Source: Peromyscus leucopus (Eukaryota; Chordata; Mammalia; Rodentia; Cricetidae). From it: a stretch of 64,000 nt of DNA. The stretch covers positions 63,552,527 through 63,616,526 of the forward strand of contig NC_051079.1 in NCBI RefSeq assembly GCF_004664715.2, in the 5' to 3' direction. The notes beneath the pieces are model-generated. The model ran no database searches. It saw only the letters and a list, made by a program, of their open reading frames with translations, and had not been told where the DNA came from. The position numbers and the translations under genes are program-made. Positions 42,263-54,990 of this stretch are shown here, one piece after another; position 1 is the first letter of the stretch, and each line of letters begins with the position of its first letter.

Positions 42263-43449
42263 CTCGATTTGGGACATTGTTCAAGATCTTAGAGCTAGGA
42301 TGTCGCCATGTCAAATGAAATGGGTTGCAATAGTTTAATTTAAAGATCTTAATTGGCCTTATTAACCATTCCAGACTGTGACAACACTTCATTCCTTAGC
42401 ATAGAATAATTGTTCCCACGAGCCGAGCAGAAGCTGGTTCTATAAACTAAAAGGGGTTAAAGATGAGAGTGTCACAAAATGAGAAGCAGATCGGGTGTCT
42501 CAAAGTTTCTCTCCTTGTAAGAGAGAGACAGGGAGACAGTAAGAAAATAACCCGTCGGTTAGAGTGAGGACCCTTGTGTTGGGATTAAGGTAGAGGGAGT
42601 GTCAATGGCATGTCAGGGGACCAATTTGACCTCTGATTTCCAGGCAGGTCAGACTCTGGTGTTTGTTTATAAAGAACTGAAACATGGATAACTCTGTGAT
42701 GGTTTTTAGTATGGGGTCCTTTGCAAGAACTTAGGTCTGATTAACTTCAGAAAAGTCCCCAGGATGTCATAGGATAGGTTCAAGGCTCTGTCCTAAGTGG
42801 AAGACAGAGAGGAAGGCTTCTGGGCAGATGGTACCCACACACTGTGTGTGATTAGAATCTCTGAGCTCTGGGTCTTGAGATTCCCAGAAAATCCATTATG
42901 GGCTGTGGCTTTGACTCTAATGGTGGCTGTTTCACGTTCCAGATAGGTTTCCAGACCATGTTCTGCTCTGGGCCAGGATGCCCGCTTCACCTAGGAGCTC
43001 CGGAAACAAAGGCAAGTGTAGACATGAGCTCAGCTGGCAGGGGCAGAAGGAGGGCTGGCTCCAGCCTGGCTGCCCTGTTGTCAGTCGAACTAAGCACCTC
43101 ACTCGGCAGAGGAAGAATTTGAAGTAAGGGTTAAGACGAGTCAGTCCCACATTTCAGTGCAAATAAGAACAAGAATAATGTAGATTTCACCGGGATGAGT
43201 TCAAAAGGGGAGTTTGTACAGTTAATTCCTTACCTGAAGATCCCCACAAAACCAACCCTGGTAGGAGCTGCACGAGCTTCTGGGTGAAAACATCAACAAA
43301 AAAAAATTTAGAAATATGTCACTGACAAAACCACTCTACTCCCAATCCAACTACAACAGGATTTCTATGTATTATCTCGTCTACACTTCTATACAGGCTA
43401 GGAATTTTGTCCAAGGCACAAACCTGCTATCTTGCATTTGGCTTGTTTT
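42263..43449. other. Unassigned sequence
   Basis: 1.2 kb with no recognised element. The frames at 42898-43150 on both strands are mirror-image shadows with no domain. Confidence 0.4.
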
Positions 43450-44140
43450 CAATGACCAGTGGATCATAAACATTTTTCATGTTTCTGCATAATTATCATT
43501 TTAATGACCACATAATATTCCATTGTGCAGAGGTAGTGTAATTTATTAAGCCATTCCCCTTAATGTTGGCCATTTATATGTTTTCAGTTTGGGCCTTTTA
43601 TAGATAACGCTGCAGTGAGCATCTTCCTGTAAATAGTGTCTGGCTGCTGTTGAATTTCCACAGGAATAATTCTTAATAGAGGAATTGCTAGGACACAGAC
43701 ATGTATACGGCTCCTTTCTGTATTGCCGAATCGCTTTCCAAAAATATTTTTTTAATACAGTGTCATCACTCTGGAATGAATCTGCTGGTTTTATTTCAAC
43801 TTCAGCAGCAGCTAGCAAGAACGTTGCCTCCTAATCTAACAAAGTGGTGTTGAATTTGCTGTCATCTGCAGTCTTGTGTTTGCTAGTCCAAGCTGCTGTC
43901 TCACCAGGTGTCTGCTTACGTTATGTGTAGTTTTCTATGTGTTATCTGTTTATCTAATATAGCACTGATTGTTTTCTTATAAATGTAAATAGGCTCTTTG
44001 TAGGTCATGAATATTAATCATTTTTGTCCCATTAGTTCAGGTGTTTAGTTTGCTGTCCATGCTTGGGTCTCCATTTTCACTATAGGGAGGCTTTATTCTG
44101 CCACGTGTGGGGGTCGTTTGTCTCTGCAAATACTAAAAAG
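43450..44140 (-). mobile_element. Old L1 (L1M) 3' UTR
   Basis: Reversed words: 'gaccacataatattccattg', 'ttattaagccattcccctta', 'tagataacgctgcagtgagc', 'taatagaggaattgctagga', 'cagcagcagctagcaagaac'. A long T run (44141-44149) follows. Confidence 0.72.
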
Positions 44141-44689
44141 GTTTTTTTTTTGAAAAGGAGAGAAGGCGGTTCTCCTCAGGTCTTCGAAGTGTGTAACATG
44201 CTCATCATTTAGTCCTTCACCAATACACTGCCTTTTATGGGCAGATATCCTTCCAGACCCCCAGGACAGAATCTTCTTGGAGATTATATGCTCATGAGAA
44301 AACAAACAATAAACAAAAACATAACTCAGATGTCAGCAAGAAATCCTGGGAGATAAATGAAGCAGGGGCAGAGGATAGGGGGTGACAGAGGAATGATTTA
44401 GTGCTCAGGAAAGGCTACTCACAAAGGGACATTTGTGAGGGAAGACAGGGAGAGCCTCTCCCAGAAGGTGTCACAGAGGCAGGACATTGAAGGAGGTGAC
44501 AGAGGAACATGGGGCTGAGATGGGGAACATATGTGGCCTGTTGAGAAATAAGGAAAGTCCTGTGGCTGGACTGAATGGATGAGTCGGAGGGTCAGTCACC
44601 AGGTGATGGGAGGCCAGGGACACAGGACACCTCAGGAGGCTGACAGGGTATGGGGGAGAGATGATCTGTTTCATGGTCTAACTAGATCA
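44141..44689. other. Unassigned sequence
   Basis: About 550 bp between two L1 fragments, not itself recognisable. Purine-rich on the plus strand at 44340-44660. Confidence 0.4.
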
Positions 44690-45160
44690 CTCGATAGTTT
44701 TATATTTGAATCATTTTCTAGGAATATAATCATGTCATATGCAAGAGATAATTTTGCCTCTTCTTCAGTATTTATTCCCCTTCTACTGTCTTTAATGTTT
44801 TGACAAGAGCATTCAAGAAAATGTAAAATAATTATGTCTTTATTAATAATTTCAATAACAATGATAATAGTAGGCATCTTTATGTGCTCTGAATTTAGAG
44901 CAATTATTACTAATTTAAAGTCGGATGCTTTATGATATTAATGAAAGTTCCTTTAATCCTACTTCTTAAAGTTTTATTGGGAACGATAGTTGAAGTCTAT
45001 AAAATACCTCTTAAGTATGCAGTAAAATTATAAGATGCTTTTACTGTTTAGCATCTGAATGTGGTGTAGCATATTATAATGGTAGAAATTCCTATCCTTG
45101 CTGATAACCCCAGGGTAATGCTGTTTTGTCCTGGTATGATTTTAATATATATATATTATT
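44690..45160 (-). mobile_element. Old L1 ORF2 fragment
   Basis: Reversed ORF2 words: 'tttctaggaatataatcatg', 'tcatatgcaagagataattt', 'tgcctcttcttcagtattta', then 'tgatattaatgaaagttcct'. It corresponds to the ORF2 region near the C-terminal third. No frame remains. Confidence 0.6.
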
Positions 45161-45162
45161 CA

Positions 45163-45313
45163 GAAGGATGAGGTGTGCCATAGCACACACGTGGAGGACA
45201 CAGAACAACTTGCAGAAGTTGGTTCTCCTTGCGCTATGTGGGCTCCAGTATCAGATGTAGGTCATCAGGCTTGGGGGCAGATGCCTGTCCGCTCTAGCCA
45301 GCTCACTCGCCCA
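45163..45313 (-). mobile_element. B2/B3 SINE
   Basis: Reversed: 'acgtggaggacacagaacaa', 'cttgcagaagttggttctcc', 'atgtaggtcatcaggcttgg', 'ccagctcactcgccc'. A short TA tail (45141-45160) borders it on the left. Confidence 0.75.
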
Positions 45314-45422
45314 CAGTGTCTTTCTTCTCTCATCATCTGTACTCAGGCCATCCCCTTCATTCCTGCTCTGATTGTTTTGTCTATCTTAAGAGTTGACATA
45401 TTTAATCTGCTTATTTATTTGT

Positions 45423-45495
45423 GTGGTGCTAGGGATCAGTCACAGGACTTTCACCTTTAGGACAGCTACTGAACCACCATGTCACACCCCCAGCT
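45423..45495 (-). mobile_element. ID/B4-like tRNA-derived SINE fragment
   Basis: Reversed: 'gtggtgctagggatcagtca', 'ggactttcacctttaggaca', 'ctactgaaccaccatgtcac', 'acccccagctc'. It matches the tRNA-Ala-like ID body ('ggtgctggggat...', '...accactgagctacatcccc'). Confidence 0.6.
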
Positions 45496-46449
45496 CTAAT
45501 TTTTGTTTCTAAAAGGTATGTCTCCATAGTTCAAGGGATCATGTAACTTAATAAGACTTGCTATGAAAAATAGCAGTTTTTCCCACCTTACACCGTTTTC
45601 CCTTTTCAACTGCTTTCCTGTTTTAGAGTCAGTTTCCCTGTCTCTAAGAACTTGGCTAACTAGGTTTTCATTTTTCTACTGCAAACATGGTTGTTTATTG
45701 ACTTTCTCTTGTAGAAGATGATAGTTTAACTCTTCTTCCCTACATCGACACAAGAAGCACACGGCCCCTCTCCCCACTATCCCATCCTTGCATCCCAATC
45801 CAGGTCAGATGGCAAGTGTTTGTATAATTAAACACCAGCCACCCCTTGCCTGTCAGAGTTGAACTTGATTCCTTTCATGTGTAAGTTTATGTTTCATAAT
45901 TGCCATGCTTTTTGTTTCTAAGTTGTTGCTTTGCTTTGATTTCTGTAGATTTTCTTCCCCCGTGTATTTATCATTGATGCAGCCTAGAATTCCTTTAACT
46001 AGATACCTACCTTTCTAGTCCTTTCAAACATGCCGGGTAATGTGCCAAATTCAGCTGCTTTTGAAATCTCCCTGGAAACTTCTTCCATATTCCATTCTTG
46101 TGCGATGGCTGTGACGCACAGCTGTCAGCTGGGGGCATCTTTCGCCATCATCCAAGGATTCCCTTTCCTACTTACATCTCCAGTCTCCTGGCTCTTTCAC
46201 ATTTTCCTTTCTTAGCTTGCTCTCTTTTCGGATGAAATCCATCCTCCTGTGGTCTCGGGAGTAACGGTGCATGAGATACCTTTTCTTTCCCACTATTACT
46301 TTGTTTATTTTAACTATTTTTTTACTCTTAAGCACATATCACTAGAGAAGAACATGGGGGCTGAATAATAAGTATAATGGCATATGTGTATAAAAATGGC
46401 TTAATGTAAACGATTATTTTGTATGCTGGCTTAAAATAATAAAAAGGAA
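45496..46449. other. Unassigned sequence
   Basis: AT-rich, with long T/pyrimidine runs. No element or exon recognised. Confidence 0.4.
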
Positions 46450-46790
46450 AATTAAGAGAAGTACAATAATATGGCCAGTTTAATATAAACACTCAAATAA
46501 CCATCAATAAAATTGATATTATTAGGAACTCCAGAACCCTCTCCCCTCCATAGGTAACAGCCATAAACCTTATTTTTATGGTAACAATTTTCTCACTTTA
46601 TTTTAACCGAGTGTGTTTTCAACTTTATTACATATTTGTCTTGTTTTGAACCCCTTACAATAGAATTGTTATATTTTATATGTATTCCTTTAGCTCTTGT
46701 GTTGGTGAGACTCACCCATGCGGTTGTGTGTTCCTGGAGTTCATTTTCATGGCTTATTCCATTGGGTGACTATTTGAGAATCAACACTAA
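46450..46790 (-). mobile_element. Old L1 (L1M) 3' UTR fragment
   Basis: Reversed words: 'aactccagaaccctctcccc', 'tccataggtaacagccataa', 'gttggtgagactcacccatg', 'cggttgtgtgttcctggagt', 'tggcttattccattgggtga'. Confidence 0.65.
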
Positions 46791-49061
46791 TTAAAAAGAA
46801 ATCTCTACCCTTGACCAGCTCTGTCCAGACTGGGGCAAACCAAGCAAGCTGTTGTAAATCTGAGCATGTCTCCCGGTCTCCGTGTACACATGTCACCCTT
46901 TCATACACCACACCAGCCAGCTTCTGTCACTCTGGTGACATTCCTGAGATACTTGAAGGAAAAAAGGTGGGGTTTTGTCTGGTTTTTCTCTTTATTCCCT
47001 CGTGGTTTCATAGGCTTCAGGAATGGTCACTTGACTATCTTGGGTCTGAGACAAAGTAAACATTGTAGTAAAGAGGACGGTGGAGCAAGGCTTCTCGCTT
47101 CTTGGTGGCCAGGAAATAAAAGACAGAGAAGCATAGCAGTGACCTGCTTTCTCCAACCACACGCCACCTTCTAATACAGCCTGTGGGGCTACAAACCGTC
47201 AGTTCATTAGTTGCTGATGTCACTGCTGACCCAGTCACTTCTCAGTCCCCTCCACCAGCCAGGAGCCGAACCCTTGGCCCATGAACATTTGCGAACATTC
47301 CATGCTCAAACCACAAAATAGGCCCTGCTTTTCACTAGACAACCTTAAACTGCTTTTTATCCGAAGTGGTTTTATCAAATGTCAGTCCCAGCAGCAGGGA
47401 GACCGTATCTGAATCACAGTCTATGCCGTTCTCCCTTCTTGTCAGTGTTGGTATGGCAAGGGCGTCTCTGTTGGCCGTCATAATATATTCAGCCTAGTCT
47501 CGGCTTTCATTTCCTGGATGTTGAGACTGCGTATCTCTTCTCACATCTGTTGTCTGTTTGAATGTGTGCTGGCCTCCCTGCTTTCCCTAGCCATTCTGGT
47601 GTGAAGTGTCAGTTCTCCATCTCTGAAGTGTTCTGTGGGTCCACCAGTCATCTTGGGTGGGGCCCACGTGTCCTTTGCCTGTTTGTAATTGGTATGACTC
47701 CTGATGACTTCTGGTCTGTGCTATGTGGCAGACAGATGACCCCTTCAGATTTCATTGCCCAGTTTTCTTGATCATTTGACTTTTGGCTAAATTTGGTCAA
47801 TGCAAGATACTAACAGATTAGGGGGAACTTGCGATGGGAGAAATCAGAATATTTCCGCTCTTTTGTTCGAGTGTCGTTTCCTGCTGTGACTGTGGCTTTT
47901 CCAAATCTGCAGTTCTAGCTGATGGAACAGTTCTGGCCTCTGAACTCCCGATAGCATCTCCTTAACCTGTTCTCCTCCATCCTTTGGGTTGGGTCCCTTA
48001 GAATGTCACTACTCTCCACAGTCTCAGCAATCGGCTGCTTGGTGTTTCAGTCCTAATACTTTTGCAACTAATTCCTGTGTAATTCCCTCCCAGAAGCTAT
48101 CTGACCCAGGCTTTGTGTCTATGCCTGGCCCCTAAATGAAACAGGCTTTCTTGCCCAAACTTGGCAATCAAGGGGTTTCAGCATGTCACTGCCAATAGGT
48201 TGGAGGTGAAGTCCTCCTATTTAATTTTCATGATCGGATTCAACCTTAACCTTGCGCTTAGTCCTCCATCTTCATGAATCCCACCTGCTGCTCTTCTTCA
48301 GCTGGTCTCCTGTTCCAGGTTAAGTCAGGTGATGCTCTTTTTATGTTCCAAGGCTCAACCCAACCATGATTTCTTTGAAGTCTTCCTTCAAGTCAAACAA
48401 AATCCTGAAATTCTGTTCTCTGAGGCTAGAGGGGGTTGTAGGTGGTGCCTTTGTTGGCTTCTGGAGCCATAACTTTGTTTCTCTAAGGTCCCTACACCTG
48501 CAGAACAAAGATTTATGAAACCTCTCTCACAGGCAAAGATCTGTTTCAAATTTGTGGCAGTAAGCATTCATTTGTGAGTTAAGTGCTGTGGTGCAGTTGA
48601 CATTGGCCTTAGAGCAAAGTGTGGATTAACTGCACCAGAATGGTTTTCCAGGAGACTCTTTATACACTTGGCCAGTAGGAATGGGGATTGATGGGAAAAC
48701 CTAGGTATGGATGCAGAAATGAGGAAGTCATTCTGAATGGAGCTCAGAGGAAATAAAAATGAGAAAATATAGGACAGGTCAGCAGATAGCAAAGGCTGAA
48801 AGGGAAGGCTAACACATGTTAGGAGAAGAAGACAGTGGGAGCAGACGGGATAGCATTAGAGAGAGAACGGCTTAAGATCCCCAGGATCAAGGGAGGGTGT
48901 GTGATCCCCGATTACAGAACTAACATGAATACCAAAATAAACTGTAAAACCTGAAAGTCTAACATTACTAAATTCAAACTTAAATTGGTAAATCTCCCTA
49001 AGTTCAGAAACAAATATTTTATAGAAGTTGACAGAATAAAGTCTTGTTCCTTATGCCGCGC
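46791..49061. other. Unassigned sequence
   Basis: 2.3 kb of mixed composition without a repeat I can name. No splice-bounded frame with family resemblance. Parts of 47400-47900 may be very old L1. Confidence 0.4.
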
Positions 49062-49074
49062 CCCCCCCCCCAAA
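49062..49074 (-). repeat. Poly-C run
   Basis: About 12 C followed directly by an A7 run. G-rich on the minus strand, and probably an unstable or sequencing-sensitive site. Confidence 0.85.
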
Positions 49075-50637
49075 AAAACTTGAAAGTAAACTCTATAATA
49101 TTTAATGCTAGAAAGCTTTTAAACCAGCCAGGGAGGAAAAGACAGTAAAATAAATAAAATGGACAGAGCTGGCTTCTTCACAGCGACCATGGCAGCCAGA
49201 AGACAACTTCAAAATGCTGATGGGATTTCATTTTGGGATTTCATACAAATATGAGTAATGTAGAAATGTGTACTTGAATGAACAAAACCTCAGAGTTCAT
49301 ATTGGAAGGTAGTCATCAAAGGACCCCTCAGACCTGTGCTTCAGAGAGGAGCCTCACTGCAGAGGGGCACAGAAAGGCCAGCGAGAATGAGGGGCAGAGA
49401 CCTTGGGAAGCAAATGATTAATTATTTAGTCAAGGCTTCTCAGACGTCTTTTGACTTGCAACTCTGTATTACCCAAGAAGATGTTACATTGATTGCTCCA
49501 GATATAGAAGACTAGAAAGTGGGCATACTAATAATAAATGATAAGGAAACTTAATTTAAAACAATTCTTTGTTACTCCTATAATTTTATCATTTGTTACA
49601 GAGAAAAAAATGCATACCAATGAGATGGAAGTAGTTGTTCGCTTCTATGTACAGAGTGAAATCTTAGCTGAGTATCTGCTACTTCAGGATTTAGTTTCTC
49701 CAGTGTTTCTCAGTGTTAACTAAACTTTTGGTGTTACCATTGCCATTTCGCAGAATGCATGTCACACATAATTGTGTAATAGAAAATGGCAGAAGTGTGG
49801 TTACAGCCATTTCAGAAATTGTTGGATATTCTGTCCTAATTTGAAATTCATTTAATGATTTTTGGGTGTGTGTGAAACCCAAGCCAGAAAATGAAATAGC
49901 AATTGAAAACTTTTTATGAAGTTAAAATATAATTCCATCATTTAGCCCCCTTCCCTTTTCTCTCTCCATCCCCCATGTACCCACATTCTCTTAAACTCGT
50001 GGTCTCTTTTTCTTTCATTGTTCTTATATGTGTATATCTATATATTCATAAATATATAAATACAACCTGCCCGGTCCATACAATGTTATCTGTTATGTAT
50101 ATTATTTTAATTTTTAAAATCAAACATTTAACACAATACAACCTAAATATGCACCACTCTCATGCTTACTGGATGAGGAAGGACTGTAGAAAAATATCGA
50201 AAGTCTTTGTTTTCTATAATTAAACCATTATGCTTTTAAAGGAGCAAAAAACTTGTACATGCAGCAATTCATAATAGACAAGCCTAGAATCTAGGCTGAG
50301 GCACTTCAGGCAGCCTTCAGTGGCTGAGTGTGACGTGTCAGCATGCACAGGACAACGTGCACGTGTGTGTGCCCAGAACCAAGGCTGCAGTAAAACTACA
50401 GGACGCCACGCGGGTGAGCACTGCCTGACACACCTCGGATTCATTCTGCATATGATTTGGAAATTGTTTTTGCTTGTTCTACATTCAAAATTCTTTGAAC
50501 TGTTATCAATTTTTCTTCTCAGCTCCTCACAAGCAGTTACTCCCTATGGAGTTGTGACCCACAGTTTAGTAAGGTTTAGTAAGCTAATAAACAATATTAA
50601 CTTTATAAAAAGCATTGATATTAATGGTTAGTGATGG
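49075..50637. other. Unassigned AT-rich sequence
   Basis: No recognised repeat. Short frames without features. Confidence 0.4.
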
Positions 50638-50656
50638 AGAGAGAGAGAGAGAGATA
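50638..50656. repeat. Short (GA)n
   Basis: Nine or so GA units. Confidence 0.85.
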
Positions 50657-51359
50657 TTAAACTGAGTGTAGGAAAGAGACACAGAGAGAAATCCAGGGTC
50701 CAGGCATTAAAACAAGGAAAAATGAACAAGTCCACCCTTGACAGATAGAACACACCAAAACATAAAGCAAGTTCAACACGTGAAAGTCAACCATGATACT
50801 TAATGTAGTGGCCACATATCCACCACTGGAGAATGTATGTCCTTCTCTAATGCACATAAGCAATTCCCCAAACCAGCCTTATGTCAGGTCGTTATGAAAA
50901 CGCATCATGTAATGAGCACACAGTGTGCCGCCATTTGTATTTAGAAGGTAAACACAGGGACCCAGGTTGCCAAAGTGTGTACATGCTCAGAGGACCTAAC
51001 TACAGATTGACAACACCTTCTTCTGAGACAGAAGACTAGGGGCTAGGTTGGACAAAGGCCTATTTCTCATACGTGTGTTTTAATTTTTTTCCATCAGCAT
51101 ACCTTAGTTTTTATTGAAAGGATGAATTACAAAAATGGGCAACTGTATACAGAATCATTAAAACAATAGATATATATGACAAAACAACATGTCGTCAATG
51201 TCGGTGTCTGCACAGTAGACCGCTGTAAGACCGGAGAGAATCAGTGTGTGCATGAACTAGCTACAGAGGACTTCAGGAAGAATGGATTTTGGCAGGATCT
51301 TGAGGTTCGGGTAGGATTGTGGTGTGGCGGGGAAGACATTCTGGGTGATTAAACCTCCG
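50657..51359. other. Unassigned sequence
   Basis: 700 bp, nothing recognised. Confidence 0.4.
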
Positions 51360-51590
51360 GGAGTTGGGATGTTGCTCAGTGAGTAGACTGCTTGCCTAGC
51401 ATTGATGAACTCTTGGATTTGATCCTAGCACCACATAAAACTGAATTGTGGTGGCACGTGCCTGTAATCTCATCCCTTGGGAGGCAGAGGCAGGAGGATC
51501 AGAAGTTCGGGGTCAACGTCAGGTATACAGTGAGTTTGAGGCCAGCTTAGGCCCTATGAAGTCCTACTTAGAAAATTAAAACAGAAAAAA
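51360..51590 (+). mobile_element. B4 SINE (ID-B1 fusion)
   Basis: Left ID-like half: 'gggagttgggatgttgctca', 'gtagactgcttgcctagcat', 'gatttgatcctagcaccaca'. Right B1-like half: 'ggtggcacgtgcctgtaatc', 'cttgggaggcagaggcagga', 'tttgaggccagcttagg'. Ends in an A-rich tail. Such tRNA-like/7SL-like fusions are the B4 family, a rodent marker. Confidence 0.85.
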
Positions 51591-51694
51591 ATCTCCCTGG
51601 GAGCAATTCAATTTAGGAATCGACTGTCATCAGTGGCCCTGGAGATTGATTCACAGAAGGACACTCACAGGCAAAGTTTTCTCTAGAAAGGAAA

Positions 51695-52022
51695 AGTGAT
51701 GTCTCAGTGTGAGTCAGAAATGTCCCCTAAAACTCAAGTGCTTGGATGCTTTGCACCCAGCTAGTAGCAGTATCTTGGAAGGCTAGGGGTCCTTTGAGGA
51801 CAGAGGCATAAATGGTAGATGTGGCTTTGAGGGTATAGCCCAGCCTTAGTCCTCTGGCAGGATTAGGCCTCCCAAGCCACCAAAATGTAAGGAGCTCAAG
51901 AGCTCTGTCTCATGCCAGGGCCTCTGCCATGAGAAACTGAAACTGTAGAAACAAAACCAACCCCTTCCCGTACAGGGCTTCTGTCAGGCATTTCGTCTTA
52001 ACAACAAGTAACTAATACAGCA
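51695..52022 (+). mobile_element. MaLR-like LTR
   Basis: 'cagaaatgtcccctaaaact', 'caagtgcttggatgctttgc', 'cacccagctagtagcagtat', 'gtggctttgagggtatagcc', 'gggcttctgtcaggcatttc', 'aacaagtaactaatacag'. The ending 'aactaataca' is a common MaLR LTR terminus. Confidence 0.65.
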
Positions 52023-54085
52023 GACATGATGCCCTGTGTGGAAGTAGCAAGCCAACTATTCTCAGAGAAAAACCCACCACACTTGAGAGTCTCTGAAATG
52101 TGTTTCCTGGTGTTGCTGTTGGCATCCCCAGATGTGGCCCTCTGCAGAGGAACTGGCTGCTCTTCCTGGTGGATAAGGTTGGGTCTGAGCCATAAGCCTC
52201 CTTGGAGTGGTCCTCCTGCCTAGATGGGGCCTGAGGAGGCAGCCCCACCCCTAGCATGGGAGTGAAGAGCTCTCTCTACACTGCCGTGCTGGGAGCCTCA
52301 GTAGCTGCTCATCACTCCTCTTCTTCAGCTCTCCTCCCTGCTCTAGAGGTGACCTCCATTGCCAGATCCCCATGCCACCCATCTCTGGTCCGGCAAATTC
52401 AGTTGCCTCCAACTAACATGGGCTAGTACTAATTGCAAATAAATAAGCTGTCCAAGACATCGTGGCAGTTCACAGGTTATGCAATGGGGGAAACTAGAGA
52501 GAACTCTTAAGCAGCAGTTTAGTCCTTTGGATGTATTTCATAGGAAAACAGAGGAATGGAGCATAGGAACACAGGCTGGGGTCGGGCTGGGGGAGGGGAA
52601 TCCAGTCAAAGAGGTAGAGGAAACACAGGCCCCCCTCTGTTCAGTCCTGGTAGCCTCTAGACCCTTGCTCTCAAGGAGCTTCAGGTGGGTGGTTTTGCTT
52701 CATTGAGGCAGCTATTCTGGCAATATAGTTGGGACCCGGGGCTGTGCTTCCAAGCCCTCCTCAGGTTGGTACGTGGTAAAGCCTGCAAGAGGGGATGTTG
52801 ATTCCGCAGTTAGCTTCCCTTTATTGCTAATCTGCACAAAGAAATGTTAATGATTTTAATTGCAGGGTTGGGTTAATGCATCATGTAAATGATTTTATTT
52901 AGAAAGTGCAAACTAATCCTCCTTGCAGAAAGTTGTTTTTTTTTTTTCCCTCAGAGCCCTCCCATGTGCTTGCCTGTCCTCTCCAGGATAGGAGGTGGGA
53001 GTGGCCAATGTCAGGACTGCTTCCTGCATCCACTGAGCCTGCCTGCTGCATGCACTTTCCCTGTGGAGGCCACTGGAAGGCCTAGTTCCTCTGCCTCCCG
53101 TGGCCTACCTCAGTGTGTGGACTGAAGGTCAGTGAGGGAGACAGGAGGTTCCCCCACACTGTTGGATCTGGATCCCCCAAGTTACCCCAGCTCCTGCCTG
53201 TCGGCCCTAAAGCAGTTCCCTCCAACCAGGCTGATTATTCCATCATTTGTTCCAACCTGAAAATAAAGACAGATAAAGAGAAAATATTCCGGGAACAACG
53301 CCAGGCTGAAGACATTAAATTATTAAGCGATCTCTATCTGAGTAATGGATTTACGGCCTTTAACAACTTAAAAAGAAATATAATGTTTTTCAATACCCTC
53401 TTTTAGGGAACTTCTTATAAATGAACTGTCCATTTTATTAATATTAAAGGAAATAGGGATTGAATTGGAGCTTCCATGGAGGATGATTATCCACAGATTT
53501 CTCCTTAGAGCTGGGGAAATTAACAATGTGGAATAATCCACACAGGTTTTTTGTTTGTTTGTTTTTTGTTTTCTAAAGGGCACTTTATAAGCAATTGTAC
53601 AGTAAATTGGAAAATGTATAACTATCCATCAAGGCAAATCTTGGGAATAAAATAATTAGAAACCACACAGCCGTGGCCAGGGAAGATGAGCGCTAAAATT
53701 AGACTTTGTGTGGCCCTGTTTGATGTCACCCAAGTGGGTCCTGGTGGAGTCCGGCAAGGCTCAGACAGGCCAGGAGTTTGTGGAGAGCTCCCCCATAGAC
53801 ATGTGAGGCTGGGGGCCACTTCGAGTTTGGTTTGCTGGAGAAGCACATTGGTTTCCCTGGAATCTGGCAGCCACCCTGGTTTTCCCCTCCCTTCCGATCC
53901 CGGCTGCCTGCACCTCTGCCTGGCGGCAGTCCTCTCCTTGTCTTCTGCTGCCTTTCCAGATGGTTTGAAGCTCTGTGGTTGCTACCCCAGAGCCAGATGG
54001 ATTCCTTCCGTGAGGGTCAGGAGACAAACGAGGACGAGAAACTATCCCTGTGCTGCAGTCTAGTGTGTGAGAGAAAATGTGAGCG
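52023..54085. other. Unassigned sequence, includes candidate conserved stretch
   Basis: No mobile element recognised. 52800-52905 is AT-rich with TTAATGATTTTAATTG and TTAATGCATCATG. 53240-53545 is also AT-rich, and its plus-strand frame ending at 53406 codes a charged, low-repeat stretch (…KTDKEKIFREQRQAEDIKLL…). I recognise no family, and the frame is short (97 codons from its first ATG). Confidence 0.35.
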
Positions 54086-54122
54086 TGGGGGCGGGGGTGG
54101 GGGTGGGGGTGGGGGTGGGGGG
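54086..54122 (+). repeat. (GGGGGT)n tract, G-quadruplex motif
   Basis: Six G5-type runs separated by single T or C on the plus strand, with a strong G-quadruplex signature. The minus strand encodes a His-Pro repeat within a long spurious frame. Confidence 0.92.
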
Positions 54123-54990
54123 TGAGCACGAGCGCACAGGTGTGTGTGAGAGACAGAGAGGGAAATAAATTCTGAGCTAAAAGGCACATGGGCCTGACTT
54201 CACAGAGCCTCCTTACTGTTGGCGTCCAAGAAGGGCTGTGGGCAGATGCGTGGGGGATGGGGTAGCGATCAGTGTGCCAGGGTGGCTTCTCCTCTTTCTG
54301 CCACAGTCTCCGCCCTTGGCAGCTGCTCTCCAGCCAGTGGGTGGGGTGGGGCAGTGAGAAGGGGTCCTGCTGGGGAGAAGGAGGCAGAAGTGAGGACCTT
54401 CCCCTCCCATGAGCATCGAGGCTCCAGGCCCACAGCCTTTTCCCAGGCAAGGATCAAGCGCAGCTTGCGTGGTCCTGTTGGGGATGGCTGTGGAAAGTAT
54501 TCACTCTCAGAGCGACAATTCTGCAAGGCATCTGCTGCCAGATACAGCCACTAGTGTCAGAGCTGATGTAGTCCATGCCTCCTGTGGTACAGGCAAGGAG
54601 GTGAGGGGTGCTCCTGCCGTCATCTGGGCCATGGCTGCTTTGCATTGTCAGAGAGAGTGGCTGCTTCTGTCCTCATGGTCCTCCTTCCCACACAGGCTGG
54701 TTTTCCGGCTCAGGAGCTGGAGTACTGACAACATTCCCAGCCCAGTTAACTTTACCTGAGGTCATCTTGTTCAAGGTTCAGATGCACCTCTTTCAGCTTC
54801 TCCATCCTCTCTACTTGGTATCCATTTCTTCCCAACCATGGCTTTATTGTGAACCATTATGATGGGTTTTTCATTGTAGAAGAGATGCCTTTACTCACCC
54901 CTCTTCAGGATGTTTCCCTGAGACTCCTGCCCTCTACTCAGAAGTGGGGGGGGGGGTGGAGAGAGAGAAAAGACTCGTTTTTGTCAGCAA
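54123..54990. other. Unassigned GC-rich sequence
   Basis: The longest open frame in the window (229 codons, minus strand 53761-54450) passes through this area and the G-rich tract. It has a His-Pro low-complexity block and no recognised domain, so I do not call it a gene. An 11-G run lies at 54946-54956. Confidence 0.4.
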
